From the NCBI GenBank assembly GCA_015680905.1, contig CM027379.1, positions 90,233,501-90,297,500 of the forward strand: 64,000 nt of DNA. Reading direction: 5' to 3'. A program made the translations under genes and the position numbers. A model generated the notes under the pieces. The model was not told the origin of the DNA. It saw nothing but the letters and a program-made list of their open reading frames with translations, and ran no database searches. Positions 10,984-21,963 of this stretch are shown one piece after another (position 1 is the stretch's first letter; each line of letters starts with the position of its first letter). Origin of the DNA: Coptis chinensis (lineage: Eukaryota > Streptophyta > Magnoliopsida > Ranunculales > Ranunculaceae).

Positions 10984-12026
10984 TTAGTTGAATAAGAAGG
11001 TGTCCAAGTGAATGATCGTTGAGTAAATGAATGGTTTTGGAAAATACTTGGAATGTGGATAAGTGTGAGAAGGAAAAAATGGGGAAAATGGAAAAAATGA
11101 AAAAGTGTCAGGTGGCTTATCCTTGGGTGTTACTTCTTCACCAGTTGGTTTTAGATAGTTATGAAGCATAGGAGAAACGCCAAGGTCAAGTACAAACTTA
11201 ATGGTTCTTTGAAAAGGTAGAGGGCGAGGAACATTAAGTGATGGAAGGTGAATGAGTGACATGAGGATGTGAGGTGGGTGAATGGTGTTCAACTAGTGTT
11301 CTTAAGTCTATATCATCAGAGGCCTTGAGATATGCAAGACATTCCTCAATAGGTGGGTAAGAAGAATCACTGGGATAAAGGGCAAAAAATTCTTCTTCCG
11401 TCATGGCGTCAAGAGATGAATGGATGTCAATAGGAGAACTTCTTCAGAAAGCAAAAAAGAAGGGTTGCAAAAGAGTCGAAGGAAATCCTCCTTGATGTTA
11501 TCTACGCCTAGGGAGTAGAAATTGTGATCCTTGTCTTCTTCCATAAGAGGGGTATCTACTAGTGTGGGGACTAAAGTGTCACCGACTAATGTAAGGTACA
11601 ACACTCTCAATGGACTTCACTTCCCTTTCTACAGCAAACCTAGTTGTCCTTGTTTTTGTCTAAACATGTTAACTTCTACAGAAAGATTTCCAAAAGAAAG
11701 AGTCATTGAGCCATCCCGACAATTGATTTGGGCATTGGCGGTTGCCAAGAAAGGACGCCCTAAGATGATGGGAATGAAATCATGAGCAACTTCTGTGTCA
11801 AGAATAACAAAGTCTGCTGGATAGTAAAAATCCTGAACTTTAACGAGAATATTTTCAACTACACCCTTGGGATACTTAATAGAACGATCGGCTAACTGCA
11901 AAGTCATTTTAGTTGGTTGAAGTTTTGTTAGACCTAGTTGTTTATATAAATAATAAGGGAGTAAGTTAACACTCGCCCCCAGGTCTAATAAAGCAGTTGT
12001 TATGAAGGTATCACCTAAGGTGCATT
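10984..12026 (-). pseudogene. Aspartic protease and C-terminal linker of element A
   Basis: The minus frame from about 12026 reads CTLGDTFITTALLDLGASVN with the catalytic D-L-G intact, then ADRSIKYPKGVVENILVKVQ, DFYYPADFVILDTEVAHDF and IILGRPFLATANAQINC, ending with a stop at 11629. An in-frame TAA lies just before the domain. Acidic and Pro-rich linker fragments (11610-11401 and 11292-10984, including LPFQRTIKFVLDLGVSPMLH) match the region after protease in element B (LPPFQRNLEFALD...) in shifted frames. In an intact relative this would be the retropepsin that cuts the Gag-Pol chain in the particle. Confidence 0.75.
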
Positions 12027-12100
12027 ATGCGATGGGGCGACCCGTGGTCCTTGTACTTAACAATTCCGTTATGTTCGGATAAAAAGAGGATATTGTTCAG

Positions 12101-13876
12101 TTAAGAATGCTTAAGTGGGGGTATGTTGGTTTTCCTCTTCTTGGTGCACAACTCTTTTAGAAACTTAGCGTGTCCAGGTAGACTTTTTATAGCTTCTAGA
12201 AAAGGTAGGTTTATAGTCAAATTTTTAAACACTTCCCTAATCTCATCAAAATTCTCGTCATTTTTAAACACAACTAGTCTTTGGGGATATGGTGCTTTAT
12301 CGCTATTTTTAACAGAAGGGATAAAAGTATTATTAGGCTTTGCTTTATCTCTATCCGTTTTCCATCTAGGTATCCATATTGGAACCTCTACAGGTGTAGG
12401 GTCTTCACTTTCTATTATTGGATCTTGTAATGTTTTCCCTTTTGGTTGTGGTTTAACTGGTACTTCTACAGTTGTAGGGTCTTCAGTTTCTATTATAGTA
12501 TGTGGTATGGTTTCATTTTTAGTTTGTGGGTAATCTTTAGGCATAGTCACTTGGTTATCAACTACTCGCCCTGAACGAAGGGTAGTGACTGCCTGTAGGT
12601 CCCCTTGGTTTATATTACCATTACACTGAATACTTTTATTTCGGGCGGTGTTTGTTGACTTAGGATTAGGCATTGCTTGACTTGGAAACACGCCCGGTTT
12701 GGTTATTATTTTGGTTAGAAGACATGTCAATAACCTTTTGGCACAAAGATGCATCATTTGCATCGTTTGTTTCATCATATTAGAGTTTTGATCATCTTGA
12801 TCTTTCATCAAGTTGGAGTTTTGTTGCATAATTTGATTTTGTTTCTCCAACAAGGTCACTACTACTTTGTCGTAGATGGTTGTATTGGAATTAAAAGCTT
12901 GTTGGCGTTCATGTCTTGATGTTGATAGTTACGGGTTATGGGTACTAAACCTCTATTCTGTCACCTAAGTTCCCTTGTCCTTGATGTTGAGTTAAGCGGT
13001 TGAAGTGTGATGGTTGTGGTGGTGTTTGTGCACGAGACAAGAGGACAATAGAAGTCGGAATGCTCAAGACTACAAATGACATTACAACGAAGTAGAGTTA
13101 ATGTTCATGACCGGAGTGGGTTGTTGTTGAGCAGAGATGGCATCTACCTTTTAGTGAGGGCATCGATAAGAGTTTTAAGCTTCGAGATCATGTTTAACCT
13201 CACGAGAAGAAGGAGAGGAGCCGGGAGGAATCGTTACCTCCCCAATTGTTGTTCCTCTTAGATTGATCTTCTAAGAATGTATAAGCCTCCAAGGCTCCTT
13301 TACTAAGAAAACTACCCCGGACATGATATCTAGAACCTTCTTATGATAATGTGAAAGCCCCTTGAAGAAAGCACGAACAAAGCGTGTCTTTTCGCAAGAT
13401 TATGATCTTGGGCATTCAATGAGAAGATCGATGAAACGATTCCGGGCCTCTGAAAAGGATTCATGAGGATTATGGCTGAAGAAATGAATTTTGTGAAGCA
13501 TTTCATCTGTCTTCGATGGTGGATAAAATTGTTCCATGAACAATTGAACAAGTTGAGCCCATGAGTCCACAGAGTTTGGCGTTTGGGCAGTTAACCAAGA
13601 CGCCCGCCTTTGTCGGGCTAGGGTGAAAGGAAACACCCTAAGTTTAACTTGATCCGGACTTACGCTAGGATGATGGAATGTAGTGAGAACTTGGTCTATC
13701 CCACGCGATGTGCTGGTAAGGCTTCTCGTGGTCTAAACCATGAAAAACCGGTAACAAGTTAAATATATTAGGGGATTCGAAAATCCCCACTAGGTTTGCA
13801 AGAACGATGCGACTTAGGGCCATCGTTTAGGGCTTTATAAAAATCGAGAGAGAGGAGTCTCTTGTTCTTTAGCCAT
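12101..13876 (-). pseudogene. gag of element A, frameshifted
   Basis: An ATG at 13876 (MAKEQETPLSRF) begins gag. Capsid-like homology follows in two frames (FPFTLARQRRASWLTAQ, MEQFYPPSKTDEMLHKIHFF, NPHESFSEARNRFIDLL, 13636-13320). A damaged zinc knuckle (CSLEHSDFYC) lies near 13090-13050. The last part (12859-12101) includes PNPKSTNTA, TLRSGRVVDNQVTMP and FKNLTINLPFLEAIKSLPGH, which matches element B's gag end. The protein would be the structural Gag. Multiple frameshifts show this copy is dead. Confidence 0.75.
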
Positions 13877-15060
13877 TGATGCAAGTGTAGTGTGTGAAAT
13901 TCTAGATAGGCGTGTTGTATTTATTTCTACGAAAAAACAAGCCTGATTATACTAGAATTAAAACTCCTCCTACGAAAAAGCGAGGAGTGGAAGAAGGAGT
14001 ACCTGAATGCCTCCTTGCTACGCGTTTGAATAGCGTCTTGTATACGCGATTTAAGTGTATTTAACAAGTTAGAAACACTTAATAACTTTAAGGAATAAAA
14101 ATATGCATTTACCTATGAAAATTGGGCTGTTCGGATGAATTTTCCTTGTTGGGCGCGGGTTGGGCGCGGGCGCGCTCAAGGTAAGTTGAAATTACAGTGA
14201 ATATGGGCGGGTCGCGCTCAACATGGGCGCGGGCGCGCTCCAGGGTTTTCAAGTTTTAGGCCTTTTATCGTACTCCAAAAAATCTGAACTTTTTACAGTA
14301 ATTTGCTAAGACGTCTATCAAGTAGCCTGTAAAATTTCAGATCGATCGGAGCAGTGAAAGTCCCTCTACAGCCCTCCAAAGTTTGCGAAACCGTTTTCGG
14401 ACACAATACAAACAACCGAATGGTTAACCCATCAAAACAAATCCAAAAATTTCCAAATTTTTACTGGAGACTCCTGACAGATTCTAGTTGTTCCTGTAAA
14501 AAATTTAGAGCAATTGGATGTCTACAACCTCTCCTTATTGGATGGTGTTCCAGATATTAAGTGTTTGCAACACTGCAGAAACACACTGGAAACACTCTAC
14601 TATTTAGGAGGTCAAAACAAATCAAAAACTCATCAAATTTTTACTACAAACTCCTGGATTAGGATAGATACTCCTGTAAAAATTATAGAATTTTTAGAAC
14701 TCCCTAAGTAACCTTATTCGTCTGTTTTTCAAGAACATACGGTGTGAAAACTGAAATGCAGCACTATAAAGATCGTATTTTTTCACAAGGTAAACCAACT
14801 TTGAAAAATCTGAAAATATTCTAGTAAATCAATAACACATTAAATATTATGTATGAATATTTTCAGAATTTTCGAAAATTTAGAAATACCTTCACCGCAG
14901 TGTTTTTTTCTCTGTGAATCCGCAGCCCTATTCCTGAAACAAAGAAACAGTTCCAAAATCAAGAAACAAAATGAAAAATTAAAAGGGCGGGTGGGTAGAG
15001 AATGGGGGATTGCCCCTTGGATTCAAGCAATTGAATTCTTGTCTTGAACGAGATTAAGAT
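13877..15060 (-). other. Leader between primer site and gag of element A
   Basis: Non-coding leader of about 1.2 kb. Around 14146-14245 it holds repeated GC-rich motifs (GGCGCGGGCGCGCTC twice) in otherwise AT-rich DNA. Counterparts occur in the leaders of B, C and D and again before the 3' ORFs. I see no convincing gene. Confidence 0.6.
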
Positions 15061-15073
15061 GGCAGCGGCGCCA
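15061..15073 (-). other. Primer binding site of element A
   Basis: Minus strand TGGCGCCGCTGCC, two bases inside the 5' LTR. It differs by one base from the complement of a plant tRNA-Asp 3' end (TGGCGCCGTTGCC), the primer type used by Athila-like elements. Confidence 0.8.
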
Positions 15074-15075
15074 TT

Positions 15076-16027
15076 TGATAACCCGAAAAAACAGTTGAAT
15101 CCTAAATATTAATGCTACAAGAACACTAATACGTAATCCTACCGTTCTTACGTTTAAATCAATTCTTCTTACTCTCAAAACATATTCATGCAATATAATG
15201 AGTAAGGAATTCGTTCCACTCTCAATCTATCAAGACTTAATAGAATTCAACTAATCAAACCCAAAAGGAACAATGGTGAGAGTGATGTGTTTGGTGTGAA
15301 ATTTCTATACTACCATTCTCAACACAAGAACAATAATAACAATAAGACATAATTAAATTAAACTGAATTTAAAACTAAGATTGTGAATAAAGATAATTAA
15401 CTTTATTGATCTAATAAAAAATAACAATGATATTCAATGATTTAAATAACTAAGCTAAAACAAAGAATGAAACTAATTAATGGAATGAAAACTAAGTAAT
15501 TAACTAATCTAGATCTAACTTTTTCTAACCCTAAACTCCATTAACATTAGCTTCCTAACCTAACTGCCATTAACACTGAGTCAAGCTTTTGTTTTTATAC
15601 TTCTAGATCCAAAAATCGTGCATGGGCTTGGAGCCATGTTTTGGGCAAGAGAATCAGGCCCAAAACCCAATTCTTTCAGTCCAAAAAGGCCTCTTCAGCT
15701 GTAGTTGGCTTCCACAGACTTTTCGTCCACTTCTGCTCCTCTGATTGGGTCAAGGCTTGGACCATTGCAAAGCTCTTTCCGAGCCGGTCGTTTTGACATA
15801 AGGTAGGCCCAATTCCGAGGTCTGAGTCCAAAGATATGGCATTCGGAAGTTCTGCTGACTGTTGCTCCTTTATCTCGCTAAAGTGGCACATTTCTGCACA
15901 TAATGGACTTTGAAGCCTGAAATGCATAAAAACACGTAATCAGTATTAACTCTTACTTATTATTCACATAATTGGTCTAACAGTATGATTATTAAGGGGT
16001 TAAAACTACAGTTTTGGGCTCTTATCA
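15076..16027 (-). repeat. 5' LTR of element A
   Basis: A 952-bp partner of 6918-7871, starting TGATAAGAGCCC on minus and ending GGGTTATCA next to the primer site. It is followed on the plus strand by the TTAGA duplication at 16028-16032. Confidence 0.93.
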
Positions 16028-16032
16028 TTAGA

Positions 16033-16397
16033 CCAACACACATATTCTGAAAAGATGTAGCAAACCCCGGAAGTGGAAATTTTGGAGAGCTGAAAGGGTA
16101 GCGCACGACTAAAAAATTGGCGCGCGCGACTTGAGTTGAGGAATATCGTAGAATTTTATTTTATTTTTATTTATTTTTTTGTGTTTTTGTGTTTTTTATT
16201 TTTTTTATTTTCAATGAGGTTATTTGATTATTTTTTTTTTGGTTTATGAGTAGGGAAAAATACAGCTAATACACACACAAGAATATATACATTGATAACG
16301 TCTCAAAATAATTCGTACCTCATACAAATTATTGAGGAATTATTACACACATCACACATATGCACAACAAGATAAAAAGAAAGAAAATTACATAGAT
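16033..16397 (-). other. Element C spacer next to the A insertion
   Basis: On the minus strand this continues past the small ORF into a low-complexity T-rich run (about 16150-16250 on plus) and a GC block (GGCGCGCGCGACTTGAG, near 16117-16134) like the leader motifs upstream of the ORF-1-like genes of A and B. It is then cut by the TTAGA duplication of element A and resumes at 6912. Confidence 0.45.
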
Positions 16398-16520
16398 CTA
16401 GAGTTCATTAACTAGAATGTGATGCAAGAGCAACAACATGACACAAACGAAAAGAGTGAACCAGAAAACAATTTTTGCATCTTCAATGCCTTGTTTATAC
16501 ATCCGCTCTAATGGATCCAT
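16398..16520 (-). CDS. Small single-pass membrane protein ORF in element C (40 aa)
   Basis: An ATG at 16520 opens an intact 40-residue frame ending at a TAG (16398-16400). The first 16 residues are polar and charged (MDPLERMYKQGIEDAK). They are followed by about 20 hydrophobic residues (IVFWFTLFVCVMLLLLHHIL) and a short VNEL tail, so a single transmembrane segment is likely. A TATA-like box (minus CTTATAAATTTAGG, about 16590-16577) lies some 60 bases upstream with a pyrimidine-rich leader between. It sits between the two 3' modules of element C. I recognise no family. Many short frames arise by chance; the sensible start, promoter-like context and protein-like composition are what favour it. 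Confidence 0.4.
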   Translation of the reverse strand: MDPLERMYKQGIEDAKIVFWFTLFVCVMLLLLHHILVNEL

Positions 16521-17676
16521 AAAATCTAACTGGGAATATGAATGAAGATGAGGAGGAAGTATTTATGGTGGAAAATCCTAAATTTATAAGAGGGAAGAGA
16601 GAGACGTTGGGGTGTCCATTTTCAGATCGTTAAGACGACCGTTATCAGACCGTTGAGATACGAACATTAGCAGACGGACGTTAACTAACGATCATTAACG
16701 GGGGTTTTTTTTTCAACTGTACAAGGGAAGATTAACGTGTTTACCATCACTGTTATGGCTACTGAACTCTTTTTCAATCGAGATGATCCTAGATAATTTT
16801 CATGTCAGCTCATAAACGAACCCAATCTAGCCAGACAGTGGCTTCACTTTTATGTTTTGGGGGCCTAGTGGTCAGGACGGCTGTACATCACCGTCCTGGT
16901 CCTTGCGAGGAGCGCATTGGACTAATATTGCCCTTATTACATATGGATATAACCTCAAACTACCCCATCAGGGGTTGGTCTAGGTGGAATCCATTACCCG
17001 TGTCCCTAGTAGGTAAAGATATGATGACCTACACGAAATCTTTTTGTGCGCAGCAATAGTGCAAAGGTGAATTGTAAAAGACATGAGTATATACAATAGG
17101 AGTCTTTTAATGTAAGATCCTCAAGATGATTATATACAGGGTGAGTCTTTTAACATTAGATCTTCAAAGTGATTCCCATCCTGTGGGAGCAATGGCATAG
17201 CAGTGAAGTTGATCCCATTCTGTTGGTGTGAGACAAGTGTACACCTTGTACTGGCAAGCATCTCCCAGCGATTGAAGACCGGGGCAGGAAGGCATTTGAC
17301 AACGCATACACCACCCCATCCTTCGCACACGTCGTTTATGAGCAAAAGAGCTATGACCTTGACCTATCCGAGATGGGTGAGATTTACACCAAATGATGAG
17401 CTGAATGTCAGTTGGAAGAGAGTAGAAAAGAGTAGAGAAGGAAGGAGGGGAAATTTTGGGTACTCATCTTGTACCAGAATTCATGTTTGCTCGATTATCA
17501 GAAGACATTTATACTCAGTTCTGAAATAGAGTTGTTATGGACTAAGGCTCTGGCGCTTGGAACCACACACTCCAAGATAATTTTGAAAGAAGAAAAGAAA
17601 GGATGGCCCGGGTACCAGAATGGTGCACTCCCTTTATATAAAAGTGGAATGGAGTATATTGAAAGAAAAAGATGAA
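16521..17676 (-). pseudogene. Decayed first 3' module of element C
   Basis: This occupies the position of element B's second ORF. Open fragments exist on the minus strand (for example 17345-17130), but none is long and I cannot align them confidently to the ORF-1 family. Two copies of the motif GATCTNANNTTAAAAGACTC (minus, 17169-17143 and 17125-17101) lie inside. From 16600 to 16700 there is a cluster of short, partly inverted CGTTAA/TTAACG-type motifs. Confidence 0.4.
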
Positions 17677-17812
17677 TAGTTTAAAGTCAAATTCTCGAGT
17701 CTTTAATTCAACGTGTAGGGTCCTCAAAAATCAATACACAACTTATCATATATCAACAATCGAAAAAGTTGTGGGTCTGTCCAACTAACACATTTTTCAC
17801 CTCCAAACAGAT
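17677..17812 (-). pseudogene. RNase H-integrase linker-like relic of element C
   Basis: A minus frame within 17727-17790 reads SWTDPQLFRLLIYDK, matching the relics in elements A and B. It is followed by the motif ATTTGACTTTAAAC (minus, ending near 17677) as in B at 34390. It marks the place where polymerase and integrase would be in a complete element. Confidence 0.5.
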
Positions 17813-18062
17813 TCAAACACCAAGATTTGGTACTTCGAGGTTTAGTAGACCAAGAACCTAAACGAGCGTGCATTTTTGTTTTTCTCAAACGCAATGGGAT
17901 CCATGTAGTTGATGGTGAGAAAAAAAATGGTCAGAAAGAACATGCATGAGGTACATATTTTTGATAAGGTGGAGACGAAAAGAATGAGACAGTGGGTTTA
18001 GCTCTAAACTCATTGAAGGAGTGGGTCTCGACAGCTATTTCACATTTGAAAATGAAATGCTC

Positions 18063-20542
18063 CTATGGTTCGTTCTTGGGTAATGCGTTCTCGCTAGAAG
18101 GATTAAAAAACTCGTGAAGTACCGGAGAGGTGAGAAAGACAAGTGCAAACGCAACGTTCTTTTTAAACGGCGGAGGATGTAAAACCTTGGTGGTAGAAAA
18201 CTGGAGGGTTTCTAGAGATGGTAATGTGCTGGAATGGCTAGCTAGTTCCTGGGGTTCTATATCCGTAGAAACTGATAGATACTCGATGCAATTTTCAATT
18301 GGTGGAGCAGAATGATCAATTAGATAAAGGTTTAGAAATTCCTCCTCTGTCATGTCTTCATAAAAATTGTGATCCTTATCTTCTTCCACCATTAGTGTTG
18401 AAACCAATGAGGAAGTTATGACATCATTCGAACTGTCGATCATGTTTGTCTCTTCATCCAATGATTGGGTTATCTTAAAGATGTTAATCTCAACAAATTG
18501 ATTCCCAAAAGATAATATTATGGATCTATCACAACAATTGATGATGGCTTTTGCAGTTGCGAGGAAGGGGCGCCCTAAGATGATAGGAATGGAATCGAAT
18601 GCAACTTTGGTGTCTAGAATGACAAAGTCAACTGAGTAAGAAAAATCTTGGACCTTTCAAAGGCATTGTTCACAATGCCTTTGGGCTTTTTGATGGAGCG
18701 ATTTGCTAACTGCAATTTCATGGTAGTAGGTTTGAGATCATGGAGACCTAACTGTTGGAATAGATAATAGGGAAGTAGGTTGATACTTGCTCTGAGATCT
18801 AAAAGTGTAATAGTGGTATACTTGTCTCCCAAAGTGCATGGAATGGTGTATCTTCTAGGGTCCTTTGAAAATACAGGTGCAGCTTCTTTCTCAGCTTCAG
18901 TTAGGTGAATATTTGGCATAAGGATTTGATTGTCTACAGTTCTATCAGATTGAAGATTGTAGACAGCATTCACTTCACCTTGGTTTGGATTACTGGTACC
19001 TGGAGTATTGCTAACTTCAAAAGCTGTGTTTGTGGGTTTCGGATTTGGAACCGCTTGTCCATAAAACACGCCTTTCGGAGTTTGTCTTGGCCTAATAGCT
19101 GAAGGGATTGTTGAATGGATGTCAGTATTTGAGATTGTTGTTCCATGTAAGCCAGAAAGGTCTCACTTATCTTGTCTGCTGAAGGATGCACAGGTGGTGA
19201 TGCAGGAACGAGGTCACGATAGTTGTTGACGGGTTATTGATCTGAGAAATTAGGATTTACGGGCACAAGGCTGCAGTTGAAATTAGAGTTAGAAGAACTC
19301 TGAAACTGGGTTTGTCTTTGCTGGAATTACTGATTATATCCTTGCTGATATGAATTGAAGTTTGGAGATGGCCTAACGGATTGATTGGTGAAACCTAGAA
19401 GTCCTTGCTGTTATTGGTTTTTATGCCAAGAAAAATGTGGATGTTGTTGCCATGGTGCATTAGGAATGTTGAAGGCACAAACTTCTTCAAGATGAGACAT
19501 GGATTCATAAAGTAACGGACAAAAGAGTTCAGTATGGTTTAGGCTCTGACAAAGATAACATGGGGAATTGCTGACGTTCATGACTTGTTGTGGTTTTGTA
19601 TCATTCACTTGGATGGAAAGAGCATCTACCTTCTTGGTCAAGGACTCGATCAAAGTTTTTAATTCAGGATCAGGTTTGACTTCAAACATAGATATGGCTT
19701 TTTGAGGGGTGATGTGAGAGGAATGGGAAGAATCTGTGTTTCCCCAAGAGGTACTTCACGATGCTTGCTTTTCAAGGAATTTAAATGCTTCATTAGCGCC
19801 TTTATCCAAGAAATTACCACCGTTCATGATATCGAGCGTTTCTTGTTAATGATCGGAAAGACCGTTAAAGAAGGAACGAACGAGGACACTAGTGTCGAGT
19901 TGGTGATGGCGACATTCGAGAAGAAGATCATTGAATCTTTCCCAAGCTTCCATAAAGGATTCCTGAGGATGTTGATGAAAGAATTGAATCTTCTGAAGCA
20001 TCTCTTTGGTTTTCTTCTGAGTGTAGAATTTAATCATGAATGATTGTACTAATTTTTCCCATGTGTCGTAAGAATGAAGCGGTGTACCTACTAGCCAAAC
20101 TGAAGCTTTATCGGCTAAGGTGAAAGGAAACAACCGTAACAAGACTTGTTCATAGGAAACGTTGGGATGGTGGAAAGTATTTAGGACTGTTTGGATCCGA
20201 TGAAGATGATTATATGGTTTCTCATGTTCCAACCCATGGTAAACGGGCAACAAATTGAAGACGTTTGGCAGGATTCAAAAATCCACATTAAGGTCTGCAA
20301 GTTTGATACAGGAAGAAGGTTCGTCCTTTAAAGTAGTGTAGAAGTCTGAAAGGGGCTTCTCGACTATAATAGTCGTTTCAGCCATAACTAGAGGAGTTAA
20401 TGGCAACTAATCGATTCACTTTTTGAGGTTTAGTGTCAGAGGAGTAGCTTGTTTGAAGTGATAATTTACGTAATTGCTTATCGTATTTTCTTCTACGATA
20501 TGTGTGTTCAAGTTCCTTATTAGTACCAGACCTTAATCTCAT
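18063..20542 (-). pseudogene. gag-protease of element C
   Basis: The likely start is the ATG at 20542 (MRLRSGTNKELEHTYRRRKY), shared with B (MRLRSGEQ). One frameshift leads to SPLTPLVMAETT-type sequence at 20385. One in-frame TGA (20277-20275) precedes the capsid part (LPVYHGLEHEKPYNHLHRI, FPFTLADKASVWL, HPQESFMEAWERFNDLLLE). A perfect CX2CX4HX4C zinc knuckle (CYLCQSLNHTELFC) lies near 19560. Protease starts near 18860 with TLLDLRASINLLPYY, where the catalytic triad reads D-L-R instead of D-L-G. A frameshift near 18655 is followed by IILGRPFLATAKAIINC and an acidic linker ending at 18063. Gag would form the particle. Confidence 0.78.
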
Positions 20543-20579
20543 GTAAGCATAAAATTAGCTAAGGCATACAAGGAATGAA

Positions 20580-20698
20580 CTGATCAAAAACTTAGTGAAC
20601 TGATCAAAGGGGATAAATAAGGTAAGTTGTACTTGCGAATTTGAATTAATAAAGGTTGGGGTCCCCTTAACCCCTAGTTCTTTCAAAAAAAAAAAAAA
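20580..20698 (+). mobile_element. Short retroposed insert with poly(A) and 21-bp duplication
   Basis: A 119-bp insert ends in 14 A residues (20685-20698), with an AATAAA signal near 20648. It is flanked by perfect 21-bp direct repeats (CTAAGGCATACAAGGAATGA + A, 20559-20579 and 20699-20719). The equivalent place in element D (about 24030-24060) lacks it, so it is a true insertion into element C made by LINE machinery. The source could be a truncated LINE, a SINE or an mRNA 3' end; I cannot tell which. Confidence 0.8.
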
Positions 20699-20719
20699 CT
20701 AAGGCATACAAGGAATGAA

Positions 20720-21948
20720 TTTTTACGTGATTAATTCAATTACGTGAGGATGAAGATGGGCAACGTAAGCTTGAGCCTCTGCTAATGATAACATTTGAAC
20801 AAGGATTACATTAGCATAGACAAATAGCCAGTTCACTTGACAGATTGAGAACCTCAATTTTTGCAAGCTTCCTAGACACTGTTTGAATATGAAATATTTT
20901 ATGAATTTTTTTTAGTAGTTTTTTACTATTAACGAATTATACAAACAAATATGGCAATACAACTCAAACTAAACACAATTTATATAAGGTACAAAAATAC
21001 GTAGCATGTAAACAACTTATAATCAACAAATTGTAACATGCGACGTAGAAACAAATCTCATATTACGAATATGCTTGGAAAACTCAAATTATAAGTATGC
21101 TATATATGACAACTCACGAAATATGTGTTTGTTTACACAATATATACGACACTAGTTAACACATGTTTTGTATAAAGATTCAATTTTGTCAATACTGATT
21201 GAGATTGCGAATGTCATATAGAGAGCAGCTTTGCCCCAAAGGGCTTAGAAACAACTTACCCAACTCGGATTTTAACCCTTGTTGGAATGTTCTCCTCTTT
21301 CTTGACAAAATCGAATACTTATACAAAACATCCAAACCATACATACATACAAATATACTAAGCAATCCTAATCATCCAAACAAATATTATAATACATACT
21401 ACTATACGTATGCAAGGTCTAAACAAGTTATATCATGCAAGAAGTTACTCCTCTAGCAAGTGAGTCGAGGAGTGGTAGAAAACGGAACTTGAAAAGTGTC
21501 CCGGAACTCCACCTTATAGATATAGAAATGATTTCGGAACCTCCTCGCAAGATATGAAACACTAATATCCCCTCCAGGAACAGGTTTCACTGCATCAGGT
21601 AGGCAGTGATATCATATGAATTTTGGAAGACTTGACGTTCAAACGTTGGAATCTAATTCCCCATAATAGTAGCAGGCGCGACTCAAAACCAACTACTACA
21701 AGTCGCGCGCCGACATTGTTAAACTGGGGGACTCGTGCACACCACCTATTTAGTCGCGTCCCGCGACTGGAATATAGTGCTAGATAAGAAAACCTGTGAC
21801 AAAAACAAAAACAAAACAAAAGTTAAAAAAGAATAGTAGACAAAAATAAAGTAAAAAAAATAAAGAGAAAAAATGGAAGGGAGAGAAGAGGGGGGATTCC
21901 CCGTGATGTAGACGAGCTCCGTTGTCGTGCTTCGGTAGATGTTAGGAT
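20720..21948 (-). other. Leader of element C
   Basis: Non-coding leader between primer site and gag. A block at about 21190-21315 is strongly conserved in element D's leader (24885-25000) although the flanks are not. On the minus strand that block contains GGGTAAGTT, a good splice-donor match, and a small GCCC-GGGC hairpin. GC-rich GTCGCGCGCC-type motifs occur at 21674-21770. No gene seen. Confidence 0.55.
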
Positions 21949-21961
21949 GGCAACGGTGCCA
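21949..21961 (-). other. Primer binding site of element C
   Basis: Minus strand TGGCACCGTTGCC, one base different from the complement of plant tRNA-Asp, two bases from the LTR. Confidence 0.78.
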
Positions 21962-21963
21962 TT

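Larger units (their letters stand above)
6918..16027 (-). mobile_element. Element A: complete non-autonomous Athila-like LTR element
   Basis: A 9110-bp element with two near-identical LTRs (6918-7871 and 15076-16027) and a perfect 5-bp duplication TTAGA at 6913-6917 and 16028-16032. In minus order it has a primer site, a long GC-spotted leader, broken gag, protease, a linker relic, remnants of two ORF-1-like modules, a tail, a polypurine tract and the 3' LTR. No reverse transcriptase or integrase is seen, so it must have moved in trans. The close LTR match and clean duplication suggest it is among the younger insertions. Confidence 0.92.

Noticed and set aside
12123-12533. 136-residue plus frame
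   Set aside because: It is antisense to the gag end of element A.
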